Origin: Streptomyces roseifaciens
GTDB lineage: Bacteria > Actinomycetota > Actinomycetes > Streptomycetales > Streptomycetaceae
NCBI RefSeq assembly: GCF_001445655.1
Contig: NZ_LNBE01000002.1
Location: 806,001 to 870,000, forward strand
Length of the DNA stretch: 64,000 bases
Reading direction: 5' to 3'
A program made the position numbers and the translations under genes. Below, in pieces: positions 41,301 to 53,603 of this stretch (positions are counted from its first letter, which is position 1; each line of letters begins with the position of its first letter). The notes below the pieces were generated by a model. That model worked only from the letters and a program-made list of their open reading frames with translations, ran no database searches and had not been told where the DNA came from.

Positions 41301-44300
41301 CGACGAGCTGGTGATCGAGGCGCCCCTGGTGCTCACCAGCCGGTCCGGAGCGCAAGTCCAGGTCACCGTAGGCGAAGAGGACGGAACCGGGCGCCGGCCG
41401 ATCGCCGTGCACTCGCAGACGGGCGGGGGCGAATGGACCCGGCACGCCGGCGGGTTCCTCCGCCGGGACGACGCCCCGGCTGCGGCCGCCGGAGGGGACT
41501 GGCCGCCCGCGGGCGCGACACCGGTCGGAACGGACACCCTCTACTCCGCACTCGCGGACCTCGGCCTCGACTATGGACCCGCGTTCCAGGGCGTGCGCGC
41601 CGCATGGCGGCGCGGGGGAGAGGTGTTCGCCGAAGTCGAGCTGCCCGAAGCGCAACGCCAGGACGCCGGGGCCTTCGGAGTGCACCCGGCCCTCCTGGAC
41701 ACCGCGTTCCACGCGTGGGCCCTGGGCGGGGGCGGCGAGCGGCGACTGCCCTTCTCCTGGAACGGCGTGCGGCTGCACGCGTCCGGCGCCACCGCCCTGC
41801 GGGTGCGCCTCGCCGAGACGGGCGGTGACGCGCTGTCGCTCACGGCCACCGACGAGGCGGGCGTCCCGGTGGTCACCGTCGAGTCCATGGTGACCCGCGC
41901 GGTCACACCGGATCAGCTGAACGCGGCGGGCGGCACGGCCCTCGCCCCGCTGCGGATGGACTGGGCCGACCTGCCCACCGGCGCGGAACCCGTCGCATCC
42001 GAGGCGTGGGACCTGGTCGAGGTCGGCCTGCCGGACGCCGGCGGACCGGACCTGCCCGAGGCCCTGCGCGCCACCACCCGGCAGGTGCTCCAGCACGTAC
42101 AGGAGCAACTCGCCCGCCCCGCGGACACCGGTCCCCTCGTGCTGGTCACCACCGGCGCGATCGCGGCCGACGACGCGCAGGCTCCCTCCCTCGCCGCGGC
42201 CGCAGCGTGGGGGCTGGTGCGCTCGGCGCAGTCGGAGCAGCCTGGCCGGCTCGTACTGGCCGACGTGGACGGCACCGAGGAGTCCCGGCGCGCCTTGCCC
42301 GCAGCCGTCGCCTCGGCCCTCGCGGCGGGCGAGTCCCAGGTGGTGCTGCGCAACGGCGCGGCCACGGTGCCGCGGCTGGCGCGGACGGCGCCCGAACCGG
42401 AGCGCCCGGGCTGGTCGTTCGCCCCGGACGGGACCGTGCTGATCACCGGCGGCCTCGGGCTGCTCGGCCGGCTGCTGGCCGGGCACCTGGTCCGCGAGCA
42501 CCGGGTACGGCACCTGGTGCTCGTCTCGCGGCGCGGGCCGGACGCGCCCGAGGCGGCGGACCTGGTGGACGAGCTGACGGCGGAGGGCGCACAAGCCACC
42601 GTCGTGGCCTGCGACGTGGCCGACCGCGAGGCCCTGGCAGGATTGCTGGCCGGGATCCCGGACGAGCACCCGCTCACCGCGGTCGTGCACGCGGCGGGCG
42701 CGCTCGACGACGGGCTGGTGGAGGCCATGACCCCGCAGCGCCTCGACGCGGTGTTCGGGCCGAAGGCCGACGCGGCCTGGCACCTGCACGAGCTGACGGC
42801 CGGGCTCGACCTGTCCGCTTTCATCCTGTTCTCCTCGGCCGCCGGTGTCCTCGGCACGGCCGGGCAGAGCAGCTACGCCGCCGCGAACGCCTTCCTGGAC
42901 GCGCTGGCAGCGCACCGGCGCGCCCGGGGACTGGCGGCCACCTCGCTGGCCTGGGGCCTGTGGGCCGATGCCAGCGGCCTCACCGGACACCTGCGTGGCA
43001 CGGACGTCGGCCGCATCGCCCGCCAGGGCGTCCGGCCGCTGCCCACGGAGGACGGACTCGCGCTGTTCGACGCGGCCGGCCGGCTCGACGACCCGCTTCT
43101 GATACCCCTGGCCGTCGACTCCTCCGGCACGGACGGGCCGGTCCCGCCGGTCCTGCGCGGGGTGCTGCGCTCCCGGCGCCCCGCCGCCCGCTCCCGCGCG
43201 GGGACGGCAGCGGGCCCGGCCGCCCGGTGGCGCAGACTGCCCGAGGCCGAGGTCGAGCGGGAAGTGCTCGACCTGGTGCGCACCGAGGCGGCGACCGTGC
43301 TCGGGCACGCGGACGGCGCGGGCATCGGCTCCGCCCGGCCCTTCAAGGAGCTCGGCGTCGACTCCCTGACCGCCGTGGAACTGCGCAACCGGCTGAACGC
43401 GGCCACCGGGCTGCGCCTGCCCGCCACAGTGATCTTCGACCACTCGACCCCGGAGGCGCTGGCCGCGCACTTGCGGGCCCGGCTCACCGGGGACCGCGCG
43501 GACACGCCCGCGGCCGCCGCGGTGACCGATGCCGGCGAGGCGATCGCCGTCGTGGGGATGGCCTGCCGCTACCCCGGCGGCGTCACCGACCCGGACCGGC
43601 TGTGGGAGCTGGTCGACAGCGGCACCGACGCGATCAGCGCCTGGCCGGCCAACCGCGGCTGGCCGACCGAGGCGCTGTACGACCCGGACCCCGACCGGCC
43701 GGGCAGGACGTACACCACGCAGGGCGGGTTCCTTCACGACGCGGACGAGTTCGACGCCGCGTTCTTCGGCATCAGCCCGCGTGAGGCCCTCGCCACCGAT
43801 CCTCAGCAGCGGCTGCTGCTGGAGACGACCTGGGAGGCGCTGGAGCACGCGGGCATCCCGGCGGACACCCTGCGCGGCAGCCGCACCGGGGTCTTCACCG
43901 GCGTGATGTACAACGACTACGCGAGCAGGCTGCACGAGGTCCCCGGCGAGCTGGAGGGCTACCTGCCCAACGGCAGTGCCGCCAGCGTCGCCTCCGGGCG
44001 GATCAGCTACGTGTTCGGGTTCGAGGGGCCCGCGGTCTCGGTCGACACCGCCTGCTCCTCGTCGCTGGTGGCCATCCACCTGGCCGGGCAGGCGCTGCGC
44101 AACGGCGACTGCGACCTCGCCGTCGCGGGCGGGGCCACCGTGATGTCCTCGCCGGACGGCATGGTCGCCGCGTGCAGGCACCGCGCACTGTCCCCGGACG
44201 GCCGGGTGAAGGCGTTCGCCGCCGCGGCCGACGGCACCAGCTGGTCCGAAGGCGTCGGGCTGCTCCTGCTCGAGCGCCTCTCCGACGCCCGGCGCAACGG

Positions 44301-46764
44301 TCACTCGGTCCTCGCCGTCATCCGCGGCACCGCGATCAACAACGACGGCACGTCCAACGGGCTCACCGCACCCAGCGGGACGGCCCAGCAGCGCGTCATC
44401 CAGCAGGCGCTGGCCAACGCCTCGCTCCAGGCCGGTGACGTCGACGCCGTCGAAGCCCACGGCACCGGCACCCCCCTCGGTGACCCGATCGAGGCCAACG
44501 CCCTGTTGGCCACCTACGGCGCCGCCCGTACCCCGGACCGGCCGCTGTGGCTGGGGTCGCTCAAGTCCAACATCGGCCACACCCAGGCCGCGGCGGGCGT
44601 GGGCGGGGTGATCAAGATGGTGCAGGCCATCCGGCACGGTGTGCTGCCCCACACCCTCAACGTCGACGAGCCCACCCCGCACGTGGACTGGTCCGACGGA
44701 ACGGTGCAGTTGCTCACCGAAGCGCGTCCTTGGCCTGCCGGCGACCGGCCGCGCCGGGCCGCCGTCTCCGCTTTCGGCATCAGTGGCACCAACGCCCACC
44801 TCATCCTCGAGCAGCCCCCCGCCACGGACACCCCGGCCGCAGGGGAGACCGACACTCCGCTGCCGTTCCCGGTCTCGGCCGCCTCTCCCGCCGCGCTCGG
44901 CGACCTGGCGGGCGACCTCGCCTCGTACGTCGCCGGCGACCCGGCGCTCGACCTGGCCTCCGTGGCCCACTCCCTGCTGCGGAACAGGGCCGCGCTCGAC
45001 CACCGCGCAGTGGTCGTCGCGCGCGACCGCGCCGACCTGCTGGCGGGGCTCGCGGCGGTCGCGGACGGCGAGCCGGCCGACCACGTCGCACGGGGGCGGG
45101 CCGAGGGCGCGCCGAAGACCGTGTTCGTGTTTCCCGGCCAGGGCTCGCAGTGGCTCGGCATGGCCGCCGAACTGCTCGACACCGCACCGGTGTTCGCCGA
45201 CCACGTCGCCGCGTGCGCCGAGGCGCTGGCCCCGTACGTGGACTGGTCGCTCCTCGACGTGCTCCGCGGCACCGAAGGCGCCGCCTCCCTGGACCGGGTC
45301 GACGTCGTCCAGCCCGCGCTGTGGGCGGTCAATGTCTCCTTGGCGGAGCTGTGGCGCTCCCACGGCGTGAGCCCCGACGCCGTCGTCGGCCACAGCCAGG
45401 GCGAGGTCGCCGCGGCGTACGTCGCCGGGGCGCTGTCGCTGGCGGAAGCCGCGAAGGTGGCGGCGCTGCGCAGCCGGGTGGCGCTCGAACTGGACGGCCA
45501 CGGCGGGCTGCTGACCGTGGCGCTGCCGGTCGCCGACGCGGAGAAGGCCATCGCCCCCTGGGCGGGGGAGCTGTCCGTCGCCGCCGTCAACAGCCCGGTG
45601 AGCGTGGTCGTGTCCGGCACGTCCGACGCGCTGGACGAGCTGGCCGCCGCCCTCTCGGCCGAGGGCACGCGGAACCGGCGGGTGCCGGCGGCCTACGCCT
45701 CGCACTCGGCCCAGGTCGAGCGGATCCGGGAACCTCTCATGACCGCCCTGGCCGGTCTGCACCCGCGCAGCGCATCGGTGCCCCTGTTCTCGACGATGGT
45801 CGACGACTGGATCGACACCGCAGTCATGGACGCGGGCTACTGGTACGACAACCTGCGCGGGACCGTCCACTTCGAACAGGCGGTCCGGACCCTGGCCGAG
45901 CAGGGCCACACCGTGTTCGTCGAGGTGAGCGCGCACCCGGTGCTGGTGCCGAGCATGCTGGACACCTTCGAGGCGGGGACAGCCGGCGAGGTGACGGTCA
46001 CCGAGACCCTCCGGCGCAAGGACGGCGGCCTGACCCGGTTCCGCACCTCGGCGGCGGCGCTCGCCGTGCGCGGGGTGCCGGTCGACTGGACCACGGCGTT
46101 CACTGGGACCGGGCCCCGGACTGTGCCGCTGCCGACCTACGCCTTCCAGCGGCAGCGCTACTGGCTGGACACCGACTCGTCCACCACCGTGGTGGCCTCC
46201 GGGCCGGGCGCGGCACCGGACGCCGTCCACGAGGAGCCGAACGCGCTGGCCGCACGGCTGTCGGCCATGCCCGAGCCGGAGCGCGCCGGAGCGGTGCTGG
46301 ACGTGGTGCGCGCGCAGACCGCCGCGGTGCTGGGCCTGCCCGGCCCTGGCGAGGTGGACGCGGACACCCCCTTCAAGTCGCTGGGGTTCGAGTCGCTGAG
46401 CGCGATCGGCCTGCGCAACCGGCTCAACGCGATCAGCGGGCTGCGCCTGCCGACCACCCTGGCGTTCGACAACCCCACCCCGGCCGCGCTCGCCGCGTTC
46501 GTGCTGGCCCGCCTGGACCTGTCCGCGGCCCCGGCCGCCGAGTCCGCGCTGGCCACCGTCGAACAACTGGAGGCGATGCTCTCCGCAGTGGCCGTCGAGG
46601 ATCCGGTGATGGTGCAGATCGGCCTGCGGCTGCAGGCCCTGGCCACCCGGTGGGGCGGATCCGGCGCCCCCGGCGGCACGTCGGACATCGACCTGGACCT
46701 CGACGCCGCAACCGACGAAGAGCTGTTCGAGCTGATGGATCACGGCCGGGACTCCGGTGAATGA
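38305..46764 (+). CDS. Type I polyketide synthase, modules 3 (KS-AT-DH-KR-ACP) and 4 (KS-AT-ACP)
   Basis: 2,819 residues. Module 3: KS C205, H340, H380; AT GHSQG (S662) with YASH (761-764), the methylmalonyl signature; DH with H970, but the conserved glycine of HxxxGxxxxP is D974, while LDYGPAFQG and LDTAFH remain; KR GGLGLLG near 1381, LDD 1467-1469 (B-type), FSSAAG and [11 protein letters not shown]1687. Module 4: KS C1917, H2052, H2092; AT GHSQG (S2364), YASH (2464-2467, methylmalonyl); no reductive domain; ACP S2697 in GFESL, with glutamate replacing the usual aspartate. Expected output: a methyl-branched enone carbon from module 3 and an unreduced 2-methyl-3-keto unit from module 4. Confidence 0.97.
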   Translation: MDDDQIRYLLKRVSAELHDTRGKLREARDQQHEPIAVVGIGCHFPGDVDSAEDLWRMLVDGRDAVTEFPTDRGWDIERLFDPTAERSGTTYTRNGAFLRDPGHFDADFFGISPREALAADPQHRLMLETTWEAFEHAGIDPNGLRGSRTGVFVGTNGNDYPSTVTAPPPDLEGYLAIGNAASVGSGRISYSFGFEGPAVTVDTACSASLVALHLAVRALRWGECDLAVAGGVTLMSSPSIFVEFSKQRGLSPDGRCKAFGAGADGTGWAEGAGVLLVERLSDARRLGHRVLAVVRGTAINQDGASNGLTAPNGPAQQRVIRQALADARLTGGDVDAVEAHGTGTVLGDPIEAQALLATYGQDRPQDRPLWLGSVKSNLGHTQAAAGVAGLIKMVMALRHGVLPKTLHADAPTPHVDWSSGAVRLLTDNRPWAGDGARRAGVSAFGVSGTNAHVILEQADPEQADAEQTGAGQESGPAAGALGREAVAWTVSGHSPEALAAQAGRLASALADGTADPADAARVLTTRAALRERAVVVGGTQEDLLSGLRALAAGELPADVVRGTATPGRKTVFVFPGQGSQWAGMAAGLLDTAPVFAEHIAACAEALAPFVDWSLPDVLRGAEGAPSLDRVDVVQPALWAVLVSLAELWKSCGVRPDAVIGHSQGEIAAAYVAGALSLSDAARVVALRSRAILALPDGGMMSVALPVAAAEERIAQWPDTLSVAAVNGPASVVVSGEPAALDALAESCRADGVQTRRLPVDYASHSAQVEHIREQVRDALAGILPQEGSVPLLSTVTADWLDTTGMDADYWYTNLRRPVRFEEGVRALLEAEHDVFVELSPHPVLTAHLQDTAEDAGADDVAVTGTLRRDEGGSGRFLTALAHAHVRGVEVDWPAVTGGRPASWVDLPSYAFQRRRYWLPDLPGALADAPGLGLGAAGHPMLGATVRLADSGGLLFTGHISERTHPWLADHRVLDRVLVPGTAFVEWAIRAGDEADCGTLDELVIEAPLVLTSRSGAQVQVTVGEEDGTGRRPIAVHSQTGGGEWTRHAGGFLRRDDAPAAAAGGDWPPAGATPVGTDTLYSALADLGLDYGPAFQGVRAAWRRGGEVFAEVELPEAQRQDAGAFGVHPALLDTAFHAWALGGGGERRLPFSWNGVRLHASGATALRVRLAETGGDALSLTATDEAGVPVVTVESMVTRAVTPDQLNAAGGTALAPLRMDWADLPTGAEPVASEAWDLVEVGLPDAGGPDLPEALRATTRQVLQHVQEQLARPADTGPLVLVTTGAIAADDAQAPSLAAAAAWGLVRSAQSEQPGRLVLADVDGTEESRRALPAAVASALAAGESQVVLRNGAATVPRLARTAPEPERPGWSFAPDGTVLITGGLGLLGRLLAGHLVREHRVRHLVLVSRRGPDAPEAADLVDELTAEGAQATVVACDVADREALAGLLAGIPDEHPLTAVVHAAGALDDGLVEAMTPQRLDAVFGPKADAAWHLHELTAGLDLSAFILFSSAAGVLGTAGQSSYAAANAFLDALAAHRRARGLAATSLAWGLWADASGLTGHLRGTDVGRIARQGVRPLPTEDGLALFDAAGRLDDPLLIPLAVDSSGTDGPVPPVLRGVLRSRRPAARSRAGTAAGPAARWRRLPEAEVEREVLDLVRTEAATVLGHADGAGIGSARPFKELGVDSLTAVELRNRLNAATGLRLPATVIFDHSTPEALAAHLRARLTGDRADTPAAAAVTDAGEAIAVVGMACRYPGGVTDPDRLWELVDSGTDAISAWPANRGWPTEALYDPDPDRPGRTYTTQGGFLHDADEFDAAFFGISPREALATDPQQRLLLETTWEALEHAGIPADTLRGSRTGVFTGVMYNDYASRLHEVPGELEGYLPNGSAASVASGRISYVFGFEGPAVSVDTACSSSLVAIHLAGQALRNGDCDLAVAGGATVMSSPDGMVAACRHRALSPDGRVKAFAAAADGTSWSEGVGLLLLERLSDARRNGHSVLAVIRGTAINNDGTSNGLTAPSGTAQQRVIQQALANASLQAGDVDAVEAHGTGTPLGDPIEANALLATYGAARTPDRPLWLGSLKSNIGHTQAAAGVGGVIKMVQAIRHGVLPHTLNVDEPTPHVDWSDGTVQLLTEARPWPAGDRPRRAAVSAFGISGTNAHLILEQPPATDTPAAGETDTPLPFPVSAASPAALGDLAGDLASYVAGDPALDLASVAHSLLRNRAALDHRAVVVARDRADLLAGLAAVADGEPADHVARGRAEGAPKTVFVFPGQGSQWLGMAAELLDTAPVFADHVAACAEALAPYVDWSLLDVLRGTEGAASLDRVDVVQPALWAVNVSLAELWRSHGVSPDAVVGHSQGEVAAAYVAGALSLAEAAKVAALRSRVALELDGHGGLLTVALPVADAEKAIAPWAGELSVAAVNSPVSVVVSGTSDALDELAAALSAEGTRNRRVPAAYASHSAQVERIREPLMTALAGLHPRSASVPLFSTMVDDWIDTAVMDAGYWYDNLRGTVHFEQAVRTLAEQGHTVFVEVSAHPVLVPSMLDTFEAGTAGEVTVTETLRRKDGGLTRFRTSAAALAVRGVPVDWTTAFTGTGPRTVPLPTYAFQRQRYWLDTDSSTTVVASGPGAAPDAVHEEPNALAARLSAMPEPERAGAVLDVVRAQTAAVLGLPGPGEVDADTPFKSLGFESLSAIGLRNRLNAISGLRLPTTLAFDNPTPAALAAFVLARLDLSAAPAAESALATVEQLEAMLSAVAVEDPVMVQIGLRLQALATRWGGSGAPGGTSDIDLDLDAATDEELFELMDHGRDSGE

Positions 46765-46770
46765 GGACAC

Positions 46771-49700
46771 ATGACCACTGAAGAGAAGCTGCGGCAGTAC
46801 CTGAAGCGCGCGCTCGCGGACAGCCGGCAGGCCCAGCGGCGCGTGGAGGAGCTGGAGTCGGCCCGGAGGGAGCCGATCGCCGTCGTGGGGATGGCCTGCC
46901 GCTACCCCGGCGGCGTCACCGACCCGGACCGGCTGTGGGAGCTGGTCGACAACGGCACCGACGCGATCAGCCCTTGGCCCACCAACCGGGGCTGGCCCAC
47001 CGAGGACCTCTACGATCCGGACCCCGACACCCCGGGCACGACGTACACCACGCAGGGCGGGTTCCTGCACGACGCCGACGAGTTCGACGCCGCGTTCTTC
47101 GGCATCAGCCCACGTGAGGCCCTCGCCACCGATCCTCAGCAGCGGCTCCTGCTGGAGACGACCTGGGAGGCGTTGGAACACGCGGGCATCCCGGCGGACA
47201 CGCTGCGCGGCAGCCGCACCGGGGTCTTCACCGGCCTCGCGGGCACGGACTACCACACCCGGGCGACCGAGGTGCCCGCCGAACTGGACGGCTACCTGGG
47301 GGTCTCCAACCTCAGCAGCGTCGCGTCCGGGCGGATCAGCTACGTGTTCGGGTTCGAGGGGCCCGCGGTCTCCTTCGACACCGCCTGCTCCTCGTCGCTG
47401 GTGGCCGTCCACCTCGCCGCACGAGCCCTCCGCGACGGCGAGTGCCGGCTTGCCGTCGCGGGCGGTGTGTCCGTGATGTCGTCACCCAGCGGGTTCGTGG
47501 AATTCTCCCGCCAGCGCGGCCTGGCTCCGGACGGCCGGGTGAAGGCGTTCGCCGCCGCGGCCGACGGCACCAGCTGGTCCGAAGGCGTCGGGCTGCTCCT
47601 GCTCGAGCGCCTCTCCGATGCGCAACGCAACAAGCACACGATCCACGCCGTCATCCGTGGGACCGCCATCAACAACGACGGCACGTCCAACGGGCTCACC
47701 GCACCCAACGGGACGGCCCAGCAGCGCGTCATCCAGCAGGCACTCGCCAACGCCGGGCTGTCCCCTGCCGACGTCGACGCCGTCGAAGCCCACGGCACCG
47801 GCACCCCTCTCGGCGATCCGATCGAGGCCAACGCCCTGCTGGCCACCTACGGCGCCGCCCGTACCCCGGACCGGCCCCTGTGGCTGGGGTCGCTCAAGTC
47901 CAACATCGGCCACGCGGCCGCCGCGGCGGGCGTGGGCGGGGTGATCAAGATGGTGCAGGCCATCCGGCACGGTGTGCTGCCCCGGACCCTCAACGTCGAC
48001 GAGCCCACCCCGCACGTGGACTGGTCCGACGGAACGGTGCAGCTGCTCAGCGAGCCCCGGCCCTGGCCCGCCTGTGACCGGCCCCGCCGTGCCGCCGTCT
48101 CCGCTTTCGGCATCAGTGGCACCAACGCCCACCTCATCCTCGAACAGCCCCCCGCCACGGACACCCCGGCCGTCACCGAGGAAGCGGTGGCCCGCCCGTG
48201 GCTGCTCTCGGCGAAGTCGCCCGCCGCTCTGCGCGCCCAGGCGAACCGCCTGCGCCCGTCCGTGGCGGACGGCCCCCTGGCCGCCGCCGCGCACACCCTG
48301 GCCACCCGGCGGACCCACCTCGACCACCGGGCCGTCGTGATCGCCGGGACCCGGGAGGAGCTCGACGCAGGGCTCACGGCCCTGTCCGAGGGCCGGCCGA
48401 CGGGCACCGTGCTCAGCGGCTCCGCGAAGCCGGGCGGCAAGCTGGCCTTCCTGTTCACCGGCCAGGGCAGCCAGCGCCCGGGAATGGGCCGGGAACTGCA
48501 CGCGGCCTACCCGGTGTTCGCCGACGCCTTCGACACCGTATGCGCGGAACTGGACCAGCACCTTCCCGGACCGCCCCTGGCGGAGGTCGTGCTCTCTCCC
48601 GGCCACGGTGACGTGCTCGACCGGACGGAGTTCACCCAGCCGGCCCTGTTCGCGGTCGAGGTGGCGCTGTTCCGGCTGCTGGAGTCCTGGGGCCTGCGGC
48701 CGGACCTGGTGGCGGGCCATTCGATCGGCGAGCTGGCCGCCGCGCACGTGGCGGGGGTCCTCTCGCTGCCGGACGCGGCCGAGCTGGTGACGGCGCGGGG
48801 CGGGCTGATCCAGCGCCTGCCGTCCGGCGGGGCGATGGTCGCGCTGCAGGCCGGCGAACCGGAGGTCCGGGAGGCGCTGGCCGACGGGCCTGCGGGGGTG
48901 GGCATCGCGGCGGTCAACTCGCCGCGGTCGGTGGTCGTGTCCGGCGACGAGGAGCCGGTCCTGCGGCTCGCCGAGCGCTTCGCCGCGCTCGGCCGCCGCA
49001 CCTCCCGCCTGAAGGTCGGTCACGCCTTCCACTCGCACCGGATGGACGGCATGCTCGCCGGGTTCCGCGAGGTGGCCGGGCGGATCGTCTTCGCCGCACC
49101 GGCCGTTCCGGTAGCCTCCGGCCTGACCGGGAAGGTCGTCACCGCCGAGGAGATCGGCAGCGCGGACTACTGGGTCGACCACGTCCGCGAGCCCGTCCGC
49201 TTCGCCGACGCGGTGCAGGCCCTGCACGAGGCCGGGGTCACCCGGTTCCTCGAAGTCGGCCCCGACGCCGTGCTGACCGGGATGGCCGGGGAAGTCCTTG
49301 AGACGGAGCCCGCGCTGCTGGCACCGGCCCTGCGCCGGGGCCGGCCCGAGGCGGCCACGCTGCTCGCGGCCGTGGCCGCGGCCCACGTCAGCGGCCTGAC
49401 GGTCGACTGGGCCGCAGTGCTCGGCCACGAGGCACCGCCGGTCACGCTGCCGGGCTATGCCTTCCAGCGCCGCCGCTACTGGCTCGGCGGGGACGCCGCG
49501 CCCACACGGCCGGGCACCACCGCGGCGCCCGCCGGGCCCGCACGGGAGGTTGTTGCCGACGACGCCCCCGAGCCGGTGCGCGCCGCGGCACTGCTGGACC
49601 TGGTCGTCGACGAGAGCGCCGCCGTCCTCGGCCACGCGCCGGACGAACAGATCCACCCGGACACCGCGTTCGCCGAGCTGGGCATGGACTCGCTCAGCGC

Positions 49701-50685
49701 ACTGCAACTGCGCAAGCGGCTGGCGGCCGGGACGGGGCTGTCCCTGCCGGGATCGCTGGTCATCGACCACCCCACTCCCCGGGCGCTGGCCGGCTTCCTG
49801 ACCGCGGGCGTACGCGACCGGACGGCCGGCACCGCGGCACCGCCGGCGCAGGACGCGCTGGCGGCGGTCTACCTCAAGGTGTGCGCGGCGGACGCCTCGG
49901 CGGCGAACCAGGTGCTGGCCGCCTCGGCGGCGCTGCGCCCGCGGTTCACCGCACGCGAGCGGGCCGCACACGCCCAGGCGCCGGTGCGGCTGGCAACGGG
50001 CGGCAGCGACCTGGTGCTGGCGTGCTTCCCGGCGCTCACCGCACTGTCGGGCCCGCACGAGTACGCCCGGTTCGGCCCCGCCCTGAGCGGCCTGCACGAC
50101 ACCTTCGTCATCCCAGCGCCCGGGTACGGGGCGGGCGCCCCGGTGCCCGACTCGATGGATACCTTCGTACGGTTGCAGGCCGACGCGGTCACCGAACTGG
50201 CCGGTGACCGTGCTGTCGCGCTCGTCGGCCGGTCCCTCGGCGGGTGCGTGGCGCACGCCGTGGCCGAGGAGCTGGAGCGCCGCGGGCGCACTCCGGCGGG
50301 CCTGGTGATGGTCGACACCTATCCGGTGGACACCCCCGCGAACCCCGAGATGGACTGGTGGCTGCCCGCCCTGATGACCGGCATGCTGGGCATGGTCGAC
50401 CGGTTCGACCTCGCGCTCGGGGAGGCGGGCCTGACCACGATGGGCGCCTACCTCACGGTCCTCGGCCCGTGGCGGCCGTCACCGGTGCGCACTCCCACCC
50501 TGCTGCTGCGGGCGCGGGACCCGCTGCCCGGCATGCCCGGGGACCGGGACTGGCGGGCCTCCTGGCCGCTGCCGCACCGCGCCGCGAACGTCGCCGGCGA
50601 CCACTTCTCGGTGCTGGAGGACCACTCCGTGACCACGGCGGCCGCCGTGGTGGCGTGGCTCGACTCCCTCACCGGGCGCGGATGA
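46771..50685 (+). CDS. Type I polyketide synthase, module 5 with thioesterase (KS-AT-ACP-TE)
   Basis: 1,304 residues. N-terminal docking helix [18 protein letters not shown]206 in FDTACSSS (phenylalanine where siblings have valine), H341, H381; AT GHSIG (S651) and HAFH (751-754, malonyl); no reductive domain; ACP S974 in GMDSL. The thioesterase has nucleophile S1155 in VGRSLGG, D1182 in MVDTYP and H1278 in GDHFS. This is the final extension and release step, making a 3,5-diketo thioester from module 4's product. The KS is nearly identical at DNA level to that of module 4. A large hairpin follows the stop. Confidence 0.97.
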   Translation: MTTEEKLRQYLKRALADSRQAQRRVEELESARREPIAVVGMACRYPGGVTDPDRLWELVDNGTDAISPWPTNRGWPTEDLYDPDPDTPGTTYTTQGGFLHDADEFDAAFFGISPREALATDPQQRLLLETTWEALEHAGIPADTLRGSRTGVFTGLAGTDYHTRATEVPAELDGYLGVSNLSSVASGRISYVFGFEGPAVSFDTACSSSLVAVHLAARALRDGECRLAVAGGVSVMSSPSGFVEFSRQRGLAPDGRVKAFAAAADGTSWSEGVGLLLLERLSDAQRNKHTIHAVIRGTAINNDGTSNGLTAPNGTAQQRVIQQALANAGLSPADVDAVEAHGTGTPLGDPIEANALLATYGAARTPDRPLWLGSLKSNIGHAAAAAGVGGVIKMVQAIRHGVLPRTLNVDEPTPHVDWSDGTVQLLSEPRPWPACDRPRRAAVSAFGISGTNAHLILEQPPATDTPAVTEEAVARPWLLSAKSPAALRAQANRLRPSVADGPLAAAAHTLATRRTHLDHRAVVIAGTREELDAGLTALSEGRPTGTVLSGSAKPGGKLAFLFTGQGSQRPGMGRELHAAYPVFADAFDTVCAELDQHLPGPPLAEVVLSPGHGDVLDRTEFTQPALFAVEVALFRLLESWGLRPDLVAGHSIGELAAAHVAGVLSLPDAAELVTARGGLIQRLPSGGAMVALQAGEPEVREALADGPAGVGIAAVNSPRSVVVSGDEEPVLRLAERFAALGRRTSRLKVGHAFHSHRMDGMLAGFREVAGRIVFAAPAVPVASGLTGKVVTAEEIGSADYWVDHVREPVRFADAVQALHEAGVTRFLEVGPDAVLTGMAGEVLETEPALLAPALRRGRPEAATLLAAVAAAHVSGLTVDWAAVLGHEAPPVTLPGYAFQRRRYWLGGDAAPTRPGTTAAPAGPAREVVADDAPEPVRAAALLDLVVDESAAVLGHAPDEQIHPDTAFAELGMDSLSALQLRKRLAAGTGLSLPGSLVIDHPTPRALAGFLTAGVRDRTAGTAAPPAQDALAAVYLKVCAADASAANQVLAASAALRPRFTARERAAHAQAPVRLATGGSDLVLACFPALTALSGPHEYARFGPALSGLHDTFVIPAPGYGAGAPVPDSMDTFVRLQADAVTELAGDRAVALVGRSLGGCVAHAVAEELERRGRTPAGLVMVDTYPVDTPANPEMDWWLPALMTGMLGMVDRFDLALGEAGLTTMGAYLTVLGPWRPSPVRTPTLLLRARDPLPGMPGDRDWRASWPLPHRAANVAGDHFSVLEDHSVTTAAAVVAWLDSLTGRG

Positions 50686-50699
50686 CGGCACACGCCGAA

Positions 50700-50742
50700 G
50701 GGGGCGGGGGGCGGCACCCGCGCGGTGCCGCCCCCCGCCCCC
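50700..50742. terminator. Bidirectional terminator between PKS and LAL regulator
   Basis: A perfect 19-bp stem (50700-50718 with 50724-50742) closes a CGCGC loop. It sits between the convergent stops of the last PKS gene (50685) and the regulator (50751). Confidence 0.9.
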
Positions 50743-50750
50743 GGCCGGGC

Positions 50751-53603
50751 TCAGCCGCTCCGGTCCCCGGCACGCACGAGGCCCGTGCGCACGGCGTGGT
50801 CGACGAGGTTCAGGGACGCCAGATCCGCCCGGCCCTTGACCTGCAGCTTCCGGTAGGCGCGGGTCAGGTGCTGCTCCACGGTGCTGATCGTGATGTACAG
50901 CTCCTCGGCGATCTCCCGGTTGGTCCGGCCCTCGGCCGCCAGGACCACGACCCGGCGTTCGGCCGCGCTCAGGGCGTGCTCGAACACTCCGCCCCCCTCC
51001 GACGGCCGCGGAGACGGCACGACCGGCATCCGGGCCCCCACCGGGCCAGCGCCGCCGGCCAGTTTGCGCAGCAGCGGTTCCAGCCGGCCCTCGACCGCGA
51101 TGCCGAGCGCCCGCTGCACCGAGGTGCGGGCGTGCCCGCGCTCACCGAGCAGCTGCTGCGTGTCGGCCAGGTCGCTGAGGGCGTATGCCAGCTGCACGCG
51201 GTCGCCGCCGCCCTCCAGCGCGTCCAGCGAGCACAGCAGGGTGCTCTCGCGCTCGCGCAGGTCCTCCTGGGTGGCCGCCAGAGCGCGCAGCGCCATGCCC
51301 CGTACCCGCGGCTGACGGACCGCCGGCCGGGTCAGCTGCTCCTCCGCGAGCTCGCGGGCCCGGTCCACGTGCCCGAGCTTCAGCAGTGCCCGTACGGCGT
51401 CGGTGCGCCAGGGAACGAAGGCGGGCAGGTCGATGCCCCAGTCGCGCATCAGCCGCCCGCACGTGAGCAGGTCGTCCAGCGCGGGCTGCGGCCGGTTCGC
51501 ATCCAGCTGCCGCCGTCCGCGGGCGTAGAGGTACTGGATGCCCGAGCGGGTCTCGAAGAAGCCGTCCGGCACGTCGGCCATCCGCAGCCCCGGGGCGTCG
51601 GCTTCGCCGAGCGAGGTGGCCACGTGCATCAGGTTGGCCACCACCGACCCGATGCACACGCCCCACGCCGGGCGCGGGATGAGGTTCAGGGCCGACCACC
51701 CGTAGCGGCGGGCGGTCGACAGGTCGCCGCGGCGCAGAGCGATCTCGGCCCGCGTGGACATGAGTAGCGCCTGCCAGGTGGGCGCCCGGCGGGCGAGGGC
51801 TTCGCGCAACCACGACTCGCACCACTGTTCGGCCAGATCGAGGCGGTCGGCGTAGACCAGGGCGAGCAGCGCCGACTGGATCGGGCACAGGGTGCCGTCG
51901 CCGAGAGGCGTGGTCTCCATCAGCCACTGCGCGGCCTTCGGGGTGCCCTCGTCGGGACCGTTGGTGAGCACCTCGCCCAGCAGGGCGGCTCCCTGCGCCG
52001 TCGGGTCGGCCACCACCATCGAGCGGGCCCCCTCCGGGAGCTGCTTCTCCGGGGCACGCGCGGCGGCCAGCAACCGCGGCTGCGCGGTGCTCAGCCACCT
52101 GCGGATGATGAACAGCTCGGCCGCGGTCCGGTCGTCGAGCCGGTCGGACGCATCGGTGAGTCGGTCCAGGATGAGTGCCGCCGCCTTTCGGTTCCCCTGC
52201 CACAGCAGCGGGCGCAGCAGGGCGATCATCTGGTCGTGGCGCATCCGGTCCACGCGCACCGCGCAGGTGACCATCCCCAGCTGCCGCATCGCCTCCGCCG
52301 GGTTGACGCGGAACTCGGCCTGGATGCGCAGGACGGCCACGTCAATGCGCTGTTCCTCGCTCTCGCAGGCGCTCTCCGCCAGCCGAAGGAACTGCGCGGC
52401 GGACTCGACGTCACCGCGGTGCAACTGCTCGCGTGCCGCCTCGATGAGGGTGGGCAGCGCCCACGGCCGGTCGGTGGACCGGGCCGCGACCAGGTGCAAG
52501 GCGATCCGTTGCGGTTCCGCGCCGACCTCGTGCAGCAGGCCGGCGGCCCGGCGGTGCAGCTCGGCGCGGTCGGTGGGGGGCAGTTCGTGGAGCACCAGCG
52601 ACCGCGTGTCCCGGTGCCGGAAGTGCCCGGCCTCGAGGATGCCCGCCGCGTTCATCGCCCGGACGATGTTGCCGGTGCTCTCCGCGGTGTCGTGGAGCAG
52701 GTCGCCGAGCAGGTCGCACGACTCCGACTCCGCCAGCACCGCCAGAGACCGCGCGATGCTGAGGAACCACCTGCCGCCCCGGTGCAGGCAGGCCAGCGTG
52801 GCCCTGGCGAACTCGTCGCCGACCACCGGTTCGCCCAACTGGGTGAGGCCGGGCTCCGGTCCGGCCACGAGGCGGTCCTCCAGGAGCGCCTTGAGCAGGA
52901 ACGGGCTGCCGCCCGCGACGCGGTGCCAGGACGCGGCCGCGGTGCGGTTGACCACCAGTCCGGTGCGGTCGGAGAGCAGCTCGGCCACGCCGTCGACGGA
53001 CAGCGGGTCCGCGCGCAGGAGGCTGAAGCAGGGCTGCCGCAGCAGCTCCGTCACCAGCAGCGTCCGCTCCCGGTTGCTCGAACAGAGCGGGCGGTCGGTC
53101 TGGGTCACCACGACGGCCACCCGCGCTGACCGCAGCTGGGCGGCGAAGTAGAGCAACGACTCCAGTGAGGGCAGGTCGACGAAGTGCAGCTCGTCGACGG
53201 CGATCACCACGGGCACCTCCGTGGAGAGCTGTTGCACGCCCGCCCACAGCTGCTGGTTCGCCTGGTTCCGCAGGTACTCCGTGCCGGCCCTCTCCAGGGA
53301 GTCGGACAGCCGGGAAGCGCTGTCGTCCAGCAGCGCGCGCAGCCTGCGCTGTTCGGCCGAGCAGGGCAGGCCGCGGAAGAGCTGGTCCAGGACGCCGAAG
53401 GGCACGTCCATCTCCCGCTGGGTGGCCACCGCCTCCAGGACCATCCCGCCCTGGGCCTCCACCTGCTCGAGGAACGACTTCAGCAGTGCCGTCTTGCCCC
53501 CGCCGACCGGGCCCTTGATCAGTGAGATCCCGCTCCTTCCTGCTGCGCATTGCCGTAGCCGGTCGTTGAGCGCACTCAGCTGCGCTTCACGTTCCACCAG
53601 CAC
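50751..53603 (-). CDS. LAL-type LuxR regulator (large ATP-binding, MalT-like)
   Basis: 950 residues from GTG 53603, where the family's usual start (VLVEREAQL) begins after a GGGGG stretch; longer in-frame starts to 53723 lack support. N-terminal ATPase: Walker A GPVGGGKT (31-38) and Walker B VVIAVDE (D137). A long tetratricopeptide-like helical middle follows. The C-terminal LuxR helix-turn-helix has LSAAERRVVVLAAEGRTN then REIAEELYITISTVEQHLTR. Such proteins are typical pathway-specific activators of macrolide and other modular PKS clusters. Its position directly after the synthase and convergent to it supports that role. No TTA codon was noticed. Confidence 0.93.
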   Translation of the reverse strand: MLVEREAQLSALNDRLRQCAAGRSGISLIKGPVGGGKTALLKSFLEQVEAQGGMVLEAVATQREMDVPFGVLDQLFRGLPCSAEQRRLRALLDDSASRLSDSLERAGTEYLRNQANQQLWAGVQQLSTEVPVVIAVDELHFVDLPSLESLLYFAAQLRSARVAVVVTQTDRPLCSSNRERTLLVTELLRQPCFSLLRADPLSVDGVAELLSDRTGLVVNRTAAASWHRVAGGSPFLLKALLEDRLVAGPEPGLTQLGEPVVGDEFARATLACLHRGGRWFLSIARSLAVLAESESCDLLGDLLHDTAESTGNIVRAMNAAGILEAGHFRHRDTRSLVLHELPPTDRAELHRRAAGLLHEVGAEPQRIALHLVAARSTDRPWALPTLIEAAREQLHRGDVESAAQFLRLAESACESEEQRIDVAVLRIQAEFRVNPAEAMRQLGMVTCAVRVDRMRHDQMIALLRPLLWQGNRKAAALILDRLTDASDRLDDRTAAELFIIRRWLSTAQPRLLAAARAPEKQLPEGARSMVVADPTAQGAALLGEVLTNGPDEGTPKAAQWLMETTPLGDGTLCPIQSALLALVYADRLDLAEQWCESWLREALARRAPTWQALLMSTRAEIALRRGDLSTARRYGWSALNLIPRPAWGVCIGSVVANLMHVATSLGEADAPGLRMADVPDGFFETRSGIQYLYARGRRQLDANRPQPALDDLLTCGRLMRDWGIDLPAFVPWRTDAVRALLKLGHVDRARELAEEQLTRPAVRQPRVRGMALRALAATQEDLRERESTLLCSLDALEGGGDRVQLAYALSDLADTQQLLGERGHARTSVQRALGIAVEGRLEPLLRKLAGGAGPVGARMPVVPSPRPSEGGGVFEHALSAAERRVVVLAAEGRTNREIAEELYITISTVEQHLTRAYRKLQVKGRADLASLNLVDHAVRTGLVRAGDRSG

